NCBI GenBank assembly: GCA_965603285.1
Contig: CBFDCK010000105.1
Span: forward strand, 1-11,380
Origin: JAUWPO01 sp965603285
GTDB lineage: Bacteria; Chloroflexota; Anaerolineae; Anaerolineales; UBA4823
Reading direction: 5' to 3'
DNA length: 11,380 nucleotides
Below, one piece after another: positions 1-5,383 of this stretch; position 1 is the stretch's first letter, and every line of letters starts with the position of its first letter. The translations under genes and the position numbers were made by a program. Under the pieces are notes generated by a model that made no database searches, was not told the origin of the DNA, and was given only the letters and a program-made list of their open reading frames with translations.

Positions 1-1094
1 CCCTGTTCCAAGGGTTTGACTACAGTCTCTCCATTCAAGCTGCTATTGAGGGCAATAATCCAGGTCGGGTATTTGTTGATGATGTGTACCAGCCACGCAC
101 GGCTCTTGCGCTCACCATCGAAGGGTATCTCTTGGCGGGGGATGATAGCAACCTTGAAACAGATGGAGCACTCCGCCGTTTGTTAAAAGATAAGATCTTC
201 ACGGGCGAGGTCTTTGTGAACGGCGATTGGTCAATGTCCCTGGCAGTTCACCCTGGGACGTGGGAAGCCAAGTTGCCCAAGTTGATCCCTACGCACGAAG
301 TGGAGAAGATTGAACGCTATCAGTATTTGTGTCGCGCACTCAAGTTCGACTGGCGCAACAACATACCAGAAGAGTACACGGTCCGCCGCGTTGATCGAAC
401 CTTGTTGAGTGATGCTGAGATTGTCTTTCCCGATGCGGTGCGCGAATGGATGGACTTTAAGGAAATGTGGTGGACAGAGGAGAACTTTCTATCCAAAGGA
501 GTCAGCTTCGTCGTCTTGCGTGAGCTTGAAGTTGTAGCCTGGTGTACGCCTGACTGCATAGCCGGTGATCGAATAGACGTGGGTGTCATAACTCATCCGG
601 CTCATCGGCGGAGAGGGTTGGCAGCTGTAGCTGTCGCTGCGACTGTTAAGCATTGCCTGAGCTATGGGTTCAGCGCTGTTGGATGGCATTGTAATGCCGG
701 CAATGTCGGCTCGTGTAAGACAGCAGAGAAGGTGGGTTTTGAGCGAAACCGCGAGTATGCATACTACTACTACATGTATGACCCGGTAGACCATCTGGCT
801 GAACTGGGGTGGTACTACTACCGACGTGGAGGGTATGCCAAAACCGTGCAATACTATGAGCAGGTATTTGCGCTTCGAGATGAGAATCCAGACTACTACT
901 ACCACCTTGTGGCCTCAGCCTGGGCCCTGTTGGGGAATAGGGAGAAGGCACTCAAGTACCTGCTAGCTGCTCTAGACCATGGATGGACAAACGTTGAATG
1001 GACGAAACAACAAGAGGAGTTCAGTATCTTGCATAACACTCCTGAGTGGAATGCAGTTTTAGCACGAATGAACAAGGATGTGGTGGAGGGATGA
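1..1094 (+). CDS. GNAT acetyltransferase with C-terminal TPR-like tail (5' partial)
   Basis: A probable acetyl-CoA-dependent N-acetyltransferase; its substrate cannot be read from the sequence. The frame is open from base 3 to the TGA at 1092-1094. The 27 codons before the GTG at 84 read like family sequence (FQGFDYSLSIQAAIEG, then GRVFVDD), so the true start lies left of the window and GTG84 is not the start. Counting from GTG84, an N-terminal region (1-100) of the GNAT_acetyltran/ZmaR-like type precedes the GNAT core at about 100-230. The acetyl-CoA loop is HRRRGLA (174-180), followed by the NxxS-type segment NAGNVGSCKTAEKVGF. Residues 232-330 form a tail with one or two TPR-like helical pairs (LAELGWYYYRRGGYAKTVQYY, cut here to its core; ALLGNREKALKYLLAAL). 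The GNAT-TPR fusion suggests a protein-binding tail. No partner gene is visible in the window. Confidence is high for the fold and low for the substrate. Confidence 0.85.
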   Translation, partial: LFQGFDYSLSIQAAIEGNNPGRVFVDDVYQPRTALALTIEGYLLAGDDSNLETDGALRRLLKDKIFTGEVFVNGDWSMSLAVHPGTWEAKLPKLIPTHEVEKIERYQYLCRALKFDWRNNIPEEYTVRRVDRTLLSDAEIVFPDAVREWMDFKEMWWTEENFLSKGVSFVVLRELEVVAWCTPDCIAGDRIDVGVITHPAHRRRGLAAVAVAATVKHCLSYGFSAVGWHCNAGNVGSCKTAEKVGFERNREYAYYYYMYDPVDHLAELGWYYYRRGGYAKTVQYYEQVFALRDENPDYYYHLVASAWALLGNREKALKYLLAALDHGWTNVEWTKQQEEFSILHNTPEWNAVLARMNKDVVEG

Positions 1095-1229
1095 AACGGT
1101 TTGAGAGTAGAAGCGCTTAACCACGGCTCGCACCCGACCCGCGCCTATCGACGCTCGGGTATCGACGGTCAGACGCGCTTGTAGTGGGTCTTGTGGCAAA
1201 TGCTCGTTCCCGTCCCGCACTTCATTAAT

Positions 1230-1261
1230 CCGCAGATTTCGCAGATTACACAGAAAAATCA
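1230..1261 (+). repeat. GxxExxY-flanking repeat, left direct copy
   Basis: This 32-bp segment, beginning ccgcagattt, matches bases 1820-1851 at 30 of 32 positions (mismatches at its 10th and 17th bases). It is followed by a degenerate inverted arm (ctgcgcgaa at about 1265-1273). Together with the 1364-1414 and 1819-1879 copies it brackets the GxxExxY gene. Confidence 0.8.
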
Positions 1262-1363
1262 GGATCTGCGCGAATAATGTGATCTATGAATAACCAAATT
1301 TATTTAGAGCTGAGTGGATAAGAAAGAATTATTTTGATTAAGTTAAAATAGAATGATCTGCAT

Positions 1364-1414
1364 ACAGATTACCCAGAGAAATATATATATCTGCGAAATC
1401 TATGTAATCTGTGG
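1364..1414. repeat. GxxExxY-flanking repeat, inner left inverted copy
   Basis: This is a hairpin-forming element just upstream of the GxxExxY gene. The arms acagattac (1364-1372) and gtaatctgt (1404-1412) are perfectly complementary over 9 bp. The right part (ctgcgaaatc...gtgg, 1391-1414) is a degenerate reverse complement of the same cgcagatt/acacag repeat unit seen at 1230 and 1820. The loop contains an (AT) run at 1380-1390. Confidence 0.7.
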
Positions 1415-1433
1415 AAAAAAAAGAAGGTGAGGG

Positions 1434-1814
1434 ATGACACAACGAGATCAACGAACCTACGCCATAATTGGTGCTGCGATGGAGGTTCATCGAGAATTGG
1501 GTTCTGGCTTTTTAGAGGCCGTGTATCACGAGGCGTTAGCAATTGAAATGACCAGCCGAAACATTCAATTTATCCATGAGGTTGAATTACCGGTCATATA
1601 TAAAGGTCAGCAACTTGCCACTTCATATAGGGCTGATTTTATTTGCTTTGATAAGGTTATTGTTGAGATAAAGGCATTACGCGAACTAAGTACTCTTCAA
1701 GAAGCGCAAATTCTTAATTATCTCAAGGCATCTGTTTTAGGAGTTGGGCTCTTAATCAATTTCGGTGCGGAATCGCTTCAATACAAACGCTTTGTGAATA
1801 CCAAATGGAAGTAA
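1434..1814 (+). CDS. GxxExxY family protein (PD-(D/E)XK nuclease-like)
   Basis: A 126-residue protein of the GxxExxY family (PDDEXK_3 type), whose biochemical role is unsettled. The naming motif is G25-F-L-E28-A-V-Y31. The nuclease-like core shows D68 (in RADF), E78-x-K80 (VEIKAL) and Q92-xxx-Y96, which match the D...ExK...QxxxY layout of PD-(D/E)XK enzymes, so catalytic residues appear intact. The length is full for the family. The ATG at 1434 has an SD-like aaggtgag about 5 bases upstream. The gene sits between copies of a repeat built on cgcagattacacag: inverted and direct copies upstream, and a hairpin copy starting about five bases after the stop. This gives the segment the look of a small mobile or domesticated cassette. 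Mobility is an inference, and no transposase is encoded here. Confidence 0.9.
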   Translation: MTQRDQRTYAIIGAAMEVHRELGSGFLEAVYHEALAIEMTSRNIQFIHEVELPVIYKGQQLATSYRADFICFDKVIVEIKALRELSTLQEAQILNYLKASVLGVGLLINFGAESLQYKRFVNTKWK

Positions 1815-1818
1815 ACAG

Positions 1819-1879
1819 TCCGCAGATTGCGCAGAATACACAGAAAAATCATTATTGTGAGATCTGTGTAATCTGCGGA
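1819..1879. repeat. GxxExxY-flanking repeat, right hairpin copy
   Basis: The arms tccgcagatt (1819-1828) and aatctgcgga (1870-1879) form a perfect 10-bp inverted repeat. An inner pair tacacag (1837-1843) and ctgtgta (1863-1869) extends the dyad with a one-sided bulge. The left half (1820-1851) is a 30/32 direct repeat of 1230-1261. It lies immediately after the GxxExxY stop codon and could also act as a transcript-end hairpin, although no T-tract follows. Confidence 0.8.
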
Positions 1880-1885
1880 TATAAT
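1855..1885 (+). promoter_or_regulatory. Possible promoter at the repeat edge for the AhpD-like gene
   Basis: A perfect TATAAT (1880-1885) begins one base past the right arm of the repeat hairpin. The best -35 is TTGTGA (1855-1860), with a longer than ideal 19-base spacing. Transcription would start near 1891, about 34 bases before the AhpD-like start codon. The weak -35 and spacing keep confidence modest. Confidence 0.35.
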
Positions 1886-1924
1886 ATATCGATAAAAAAT
1901 CAATATAAAACGGAGGCACGAGTT

Positions 1925-2281
1925 ATGTCGAAACAGAATAAGGACTACTATAAAAAGACGATGCAGTTGATGGAAGAGCTAGGGCAAGCAATCCCACAAA
2001 CGATGGGTACTTACAACCGTCTGCACAGGGTAGTTACAGAAGACGGCGCTCTTAGCCTCAAGGTGAAAGAGCTTATGGCTCTGGGCATAGCGATTACGGT
2101 CCGCTGTGATGGCTGCATCGCTTATCACGTCCAACAATCGCTGAGTGCCGAGGCTACCTACGAAGAAATAGTCGAGACGATTGGCGTTGCGATCATGATG
2201 GGCGGCGGTCCTTCTATCATGTACGGGTGTGAAGCCCTGGCTGCTTTGGAGCAGATAAAAGCATTCGAAGCAAAGGAGTAA
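1925..2281 (+). CDS. Carboxymuconolactone decarboxylase / AhpD-like protein
   Basis: A 118-residue member of the CMD/AhpD superfamily. It carries the AhpD-type redox site C61-D-G-C64-x3-H68 (CxxCxxxH) inside an all-helical protein, so a thiol-disulfide or peroxide-linked activity is more likely than true lactone decarboxylation. The conserved helix after the site (EATYEEIVETIGVAIMMGGG) is present. The start is ATG 1925 because ggagg (1912-1916) lies 8 bases upstream. The open frame extends further back to 1805, but that stretch is translated repeat DNA. It stands alone on the plus strand after the GxxExxY cassette, with no AhpC peroxiredoxin nearby. The family is clear; the substrate is unknown. 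Confidence 0.9.
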   Translation: MSKQNKDYYKKTMQLMEELGQAIPQTMGTYNRLHRVVTEDGALSLKVKELMALGIAITVRCDGCIAYHVQQSLSAEATYEEIVETIGVAIMMGGGPSIMYGCEALAALEQIKAFEAKE

Positions 2282-2390
2282 ACGGTTTCCCTCTGGTATA
2301 GCCAGTTTAACTTTGAAAAATGTAATATGGTATCTCGTTAATGGTATTTTCTTGAATTAGAGCGATAAAGACTTACAGAGAGGTGGTTGA

Positions 2391-2768
2391 ATGTCCGTAA
2401 TCGAAATTTCGTCTGGAGAATTTACTCTACAAGCGGAATTAAATGAAAGTCCTACCGCTTATGAGATTTGGAATAAACTCCCCTTGGAAGGGCGCGCAAA
2501 TGCCTGGGGAGACGAAATTTACTTCGAGGTACCAGTCGCTATGGATCAAGAATCGGATGCTCGCGCCGAAGTGGAAGTGGGTGAATTGGGTTACTGGCCG
2601 GTTGGATGGGCGTTTTGTATTTTCTTCGGTCCCACACCCGTCAGCACAGATGAACGCCCGCGCGCCTACAGCCCTGTGAACGTGATTGGACGGGTACAAG
2701 GGGATGCAAAGCTGTTTAAATTGGTCAGTGATGGTGATTTGGTAAGGATTGACCGATTAGAAGACTAA
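2391..2768 (+). CDS. Cyclophilin-like fold protein (TM1367/DUF369 type)
   Basis: A 125-residue cytoplasmic protein with the family signature at about residues 42-105: EIYFEVPV, then GELGYWPVGWAFCIFFGPTP (65-84), then SPVNVIGRVQGD (94-105). Proteins of this family share the cyclophilin beta-barrel but are not established as prolyl isomerases; their function is unknown. It covers the whole domain with no signal peptide. The start is ATG 2391, with gaggtgg (2379-2385) 5 bases upstream. It is convergent with the CBS gene, whose stop lies 12 bases beyond its own. Confidence 0.88.
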   Translation: MSVIEISSGEFTLQAELNESPTAYEIWNKLPLEGRANAWGDEIYFEVPVAMDQESDARAEVEVGELGYWPVGWAFCIFFGPTPVSTDERPRAYSPVNVIGRVQGDAKLFKLVSDGDLVRIDRLED

Positions 2769-2780
2769 AGGTGCTGCGCA

Positions 2781-3716
2781 CTATTCCTCTTCTTTGACAA
2801 AACAAGCAGCCATCAACTCCAGCAGCGTGACATACCCTTCAACGCGGTAATTCTTATCCACCACCGGTAACCCTGCCAGGTGGTGTTCCTTCAGCAGGTG
2901 ATAGGTCTTCTCCACAGTATCATCGGGTTGAACGAAAACTGGATCAACCATGATATCCGCTGCAACAGGCTTCTGCTCTGTATCGGCTCGTTGTAATACC
3001 ATTTCGTAGCCCTGTGGATCGTTAATGTACTCTTCAGGCATGACCGGCATGAACATCACATTTGCAAGCTGCTGGTTTTCGATGATGCCCATTAAGCGTT
3101 CTTCAATGTTAACCACGCAAGCAAAACAAGCGTCGGGGTTGCCTAAAAATCCCTGCAAGACTGTTTGGAGAGTGTTATCCATCTGTACGACGACCGGTTT
3201 TTGAACTGGCTGGCGCATAATTTCTGATACCGGCTTGCTGCGCTGGGTGGACCAATCCTTGAGAGCTCCCTCACCGTATCTAGCTTCTATATCATCCTGC
3301 AGCCAACCCAGTAAATTTGATTTGGCGCGATCTTCTTCCGGTGGCATCTCACTGTCTTCTGTCTCACTTTCCTGTCCCCATTTTTTAAGACCTAGCACCT
3401 GCCCGATCGGCAGCGTGAATAGAATCCCGCTTTGTGGGCGGTCAAATCCTTTCACGATCCGATCCGCCTCAGAGATCGCCAATTCGAGTAGTTCCGGGTC
3501 ATCAATCAAGCTGAACAAGGTGCGCTGTCCGGAGCGGACTCCCTCGAACATCTTCAAGAATCCTCCCAGACCCTTGCTGCGCACCAATTCGGAGGCTTGA
3601 AATCCGCCCATGCTGTTTAATATGGTGGTACCTGGGACGCCAATCCGTTTCCATGCCTCCAGCAACTCGGGCATGTGTGTCAGGTCGTGTAAGGTTATCA
3701 TCAACAGGGTTGTCAT
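2781..3716 (-). CDS. Protein with N-terminal P-II-like domain and two CBS domains
   Basis: A 311-residue soluble protein, probably a small-molecule sensor. Residues 1-108 have the alternating strand-helix pattern of a GlnB/P-II-like domain (TTLLMITLHD; helix MPELLEAWKRIGV; GTTILNSMGGF; TLFSLIDDPELLELAISEADRIV, cut here across a conserved helix; GILFTLPIGQVLGL). The usual uridylylated T-loop is not recognisable. An acidic linker (112-130) and a short helical region follow. CBS 1 lies at about 162-222 (PVSEIMRQP... LMGIIENQQL) and CBS 2 at about 250-308 (AADIMVDPVF... LAGLPVVDKN). CBS pairs usually bind adenine nucleotides. The start ATG (3714-3716) has gaaggga upstream on the minus strand. It lies 49 bases after the TetR stop, so the two are probably co-transcribed. 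The CBS assignment is strong; the P-II-like assignment is a fold-level inference. Confidence 0.85.
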   Translation of the reverse strand: MTTLLMITLHDLTHMPELLEAWKRIGVPGTTILNSMGGFQASELVRSKGLGGFLKMFEGVRSGQRTLFSLIDDPELLELAISEADRIVKGFDRPQSGILFTLPIGQVLGLKKWGQESETEDSEMPPEEDRAKSNLLGWLQDDIEARYGEGALKDWSTQRSKPVSEIMRQPVQKPVVVQMDNTLQTVLQGFLGNPDACFACVVNIEERLMGIIENQQLANVMFMPVMPEEYINDPQGYEMVLQRADTEQKPVAADIMVDPVFVQPDDTVEKTYHLLKEHHLAGLPVVDKNYRVEGYVTLLELMAACFVKEEE

Positions 3717-3765
3717 TGTTTCCCTTCCGTCATCTCTGGAATTTATTTAAATGGTCTGTATTGTA

Positions 3766-4383
3766 TCAAAGATGCTGGTATTCAAGCGGTATTTCTAACC
3801 CCATAGAACGATTCAGCCCAAGTACGGTCAACACCATCAACTGAGTCGCCATAAAATCCGATGAGTACGGCATGTCGTTCTGCAGCCACCATACAATGAC
3901 GCCCAGATATGCAGATCCCAGAAATTGGATTGCCAATTCGGGAGGCACCAGGATTTTATCTTCCAGTGGTTTTAATGCAGTTATCCATTGCAGACCGATA
4001 AGCTGTATATAATCCCGGATGCGAGATGTGAATTCGGGGACATTCTCTTCTCCTAACATGACTCGGAAAAAATCGGCATGTTCAGCGAGGTGATCGAACA
4101 CAAAAGCTATCGTCTCATGCCCAATTTGGGTTTCGGAAATATCACCCTCTGGCGGTAGAGGTACGGCGTTTGCCATCAATTCTTCGAATACGTCTGCGAG
4201 CAAATCCACCTTATCGCGATAATGAAGGTAGAAAGTAGCGCGGTTTAGCGTGGCACGGTCAGTGATATCCTGCACAGTGATGGCGGAAAACCCTTTCTCA
4301 GGAATTAAGGAGATCAACGCCGATCGTAGCAGTTGGCGCGTGCGAAGTACGCGTGGATCAAGCTTCGAATCGGTTTTCGACAT
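3766..4383 (-). CDS. TetR/AcrR family transcriptional regulator
   Basis: A 205-residue one-component repressor-type regulator. The N-terminal TetR DNA-binding domain spans about 12-62, with the helix-turn-helix TVQDITDRATLNRATFYLHY (36-55) followed by RDKVDLL. Residues 70-205 are a ligand-binding helical domain resembling the TetR_C_8 group (FFRVMLGEENVPEF; W166-Q168 region). The start ATG has gagg about 5 bases upstream on the minus strand. It is divergent from the ABC exporter operon across about 200 bases, and the CBS gene lies downstream on the same strand. The arrangement suggests it represses the exporter and itself. The ligand is unknown. Confidence 0.92.
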   Translation of the reverse strand: MSKTDSKLDPRVLRTRQLLRSALISLIPEKGFSAITVQDITDRATLNRATFYLHYRDKVDLLADVFEELMANAVPLPPEGDISETQIGHETIAFVFDHLAEHADFFRVMLGEENVPEFTSRIRDYIQLIGLQWITALKPLEDKILVPPELAIQFLGSAYLGVIVWWLQNDMPYSSDFMATQLMVLTVLGLNRSMGLEIPLEYQHL

Positions 4384-4411
4384 TATTACCTCTTTTGTCG
4401 CATAAACAACA

Positions 4412-4433
4412 TGCTAATTATTTGCTAATTATT
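4412..4433. repeat. Tandem 11-bp repeat in the tetR leader
   Basis: Two exact adjacent copies of tgctaattatt (4412-4422 and 4423-4433) lie about 30-50 bases upstream of the TetR start codon. They sit within one helical turn of each other and could be regulator-binding half-sites or simple AT-rich duplication. Confidence 0.5.
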
Positions 4434-4446
4434 TTACTATGACTTG

Positions 4447-4480
4447 CTTACGAATCCTATGTTAATATTTGGTTCGTTAG
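4447..4480. promoter_or_regulatory. Imperfect inverted repeat in the divergent region (candidate operator)
   Basis: cttacgaatcc (4447-4457) faces ggttcgttag (4471-4480). The reverse complement of the latter, ctaacgaacc, matches the former apart from one substitution and one extra base. It overlaps the candidate -35 of the exporter promoter, a position that would suit repression. Confidence 0.35.
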
Positions 4481-4490
4481 AACTGATAAT
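4462..4490 (+). promoter_or_regulatory. Candidate promoter for the ABC exporter operon
   Basis: A -35-like TTAATA (4462-4467) and a -10-like GATAAT (4485-4490) are separated by 17 bases. Initiation would be near 4497, about 90 bases before the ATPase start. Each hexamer matches the consensus only partly (4/6 and 5/6), and AT-rich DNA yields such matches by chance. Confidence 0.35.
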
Positions 4491-4507
4491 TCTTATTCCA
4501 GCAGTGC

Positions 4508-4532
4508 AATTGATATTATTAATAAATCAATT
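4508..4532. promoter_or_regulatory. 25-bp AT-rich inverted repeat (candidate TetR operator)
   Basis: Perfect 7-bp arms aattgat (4508-4514) and atcaatt (4526-4532) enclose an 11-base spacer. That spacer itself contains the perfect palindrome ttattaataa (4516-4525). It lies just after the predicted exporter transcription start, where a bound TetR dimer would block elongation. It is the best-formed dyad in the divergent region. Confidence 0.5.
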
Positions 4533-4538
4533 TTTATT

Positions 4539-4562
4539 CGGAAACCTCAAGAGTCGTTTCCG
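4539..4562. promoter_or_regulatory. Perfect 7-bp inverted repeat upstream of the ATPase start
   Basis: cggaaac (4539-4545) and gtttccg (4556-4562) are perfect arms around a 10-base loop. The element ends 25 bases before the ATPase ATG, so it could be a 5'-leader hairpin or a second operator. No T-tract follows, so it is unlikely to be a terminator. Confidence 0.4.
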
Positions 4563-4587
4563 GCTTGGGTAAGTGTTGGGTAAATGT

Positions 4588-5376
4588 ATGTCAGAAACAT
4601 TAGAATCTCGGAGTGAAAAACATAAGACTCGCACTGTGCCTTCAAGTGGAAAACACAAGGCTCAAGATAACGGTCGCATGATCGAATTGCACAACTTGTA
4701 CAAATTGTACAAAACCACGTCGGGGGATTTCCCGGCTTTGAAAGGCATCGACTTGAATATCGAGCAAGGTGAATTCGTTGCCGTTATCGGAAAATCGGGA
4801 GCCGGAAAATCTACACTGGTCAATATGATAACCGGTATCGATTTTCCAACATCGGGTGAGATTATTGTCGACGGTTTCCCAGTTCACGACCAGAGTGAAG
4901 ATCAAAAAGCCCGTTGGCGGGGACTCAATCTGGGCGTGGTGTTCCAATTCTTCCAGCTCCTACCAACGCTGAATTTGATCGAGAACATCACCATCACGAT
5001 GGATTTCTGCAGTACATACCCACCTAAAGAACGCAAAGCGCGCGCCCTGCATTTGCTTGATCAAGTTGGCATCGTTGAACACGCTTATAAAACACCCTCC
5101 AAGATCTCGGGCGGTCAGCAGCAGCGCGTCGCGATCGCCCGCGCCATGGCTAACGACCCCGGCATTATTGTTGCGGATGAGCCGACTGGCAACCTCGATT
5201 CTCGTACTGCTGGAGAGATTTTTGAACTCTTTTCGTCTTTTGTCGACCAGGGAAAGACATTGCTAGTCGTTTCGCACAATAAAGACATCGGTCCGCTTGC
5301 AACCCGCGTAATTAAAATAGCGGATGGCGAAATCCTAAACGGAGACCACAAGATGGCATCCGCACTCGAAGCCTAA
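4588..5376 (+). CDS. ABC exporter ATPase, MacB/LolD type (first copy)
   Basis: The nucleotide-binding subunit of a type VII (MacB/LolCDE-like) ABC system, acting on the cytoplasmic face with the adjacent FtsX-type permease. From ATG 4588 (262 residues) it shows Walker A GKSGAGKS (68-75), Q-loop Q120 in VFQFFQLLPTL, signature ISGGQ (173-177), Walker B IIVADE (193-198) with PTGNLDS D-loop, and switch H230. All catalytic residues are intact. About 30 polar residues precede the ABC core (MIELHNLYKLYK). The frame is open back to GTG 4573, and ATG 4678 at the core is a third possible start. None has a strong SD, so 4588 is a choice, not a certainty. The stop is 7 bases before the permease. Confidence 0.93.
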   Translation: MSETLESRSEKHKTRTVPSSGKHKAQDNGRMIELHNLYKLYKTTSGDFPALKGIDLNIEQGEFVAVIGKSGAGKSTLVNMITGIDFPTSGEIIVDGFPVHDQSEDQKARWRGLNLGVVFQFFQLLPTLNLIENITITMDFCSTYPPKERKARALHLLDQVGIVEHAYKTPSKISGGQQQRVAIARAMANDPGIIVADEPTGNLDSRTAGEIFELFSSFVDQGKTLLVVSHNKDIGPLATRVIKIADGEILNGDHKMASALEA

Positions 5377-5383
5377 AGAAAAA

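Larger units (their letters stand above)
1095..1433. other. Gene-free region with a GC-rich half and an AT-rich, repeat-bearing half
   Basis: No convincing gene is present. Bases about 1125-1220 are GC-rich. They contain two copies of tatcgacg (1146-1153 and 1160-1167) and a short inverted pair acccga/tcgggt (1132-1137, 1155-1160). From about 1221 the DNA turns AT-rich and carries repeats of the GxxExxY-flanking type (listed separately). The sharp change in composition suggests that the two halves have different origins. No strong terminator for the upstream acetyltransferase gene was found. Confidence 0.5.

Noticed and set aside
489..905. Long antisense reading frame opposite the acetyltransferase gene
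   Set aside because: The plus-strand frame has clear GNAT and TPR-like signatures; the antisense protein has no recognisable domain and no SD.
1230..1879. CRISPR-like array suggested by several similar repeats
   Set aside because: Copies are irregularly spaced, partly inverted, and flank a gene; there are no regular spacers and no cas genes.
1805..1924. Upstream extension of the AhpD-like protein
   Set aside because: These codons translate the repeat hairpin, while ATG 1925 has a good SD and fits the family's length.
2282..2390. Possible terminator or promoter between the AhpD-like and cyclophilin-like genes
   Set aside because: Only a 4-bp ctgg/ccag stem and a TTGAAA without a matching -10 at proper spacing were found.
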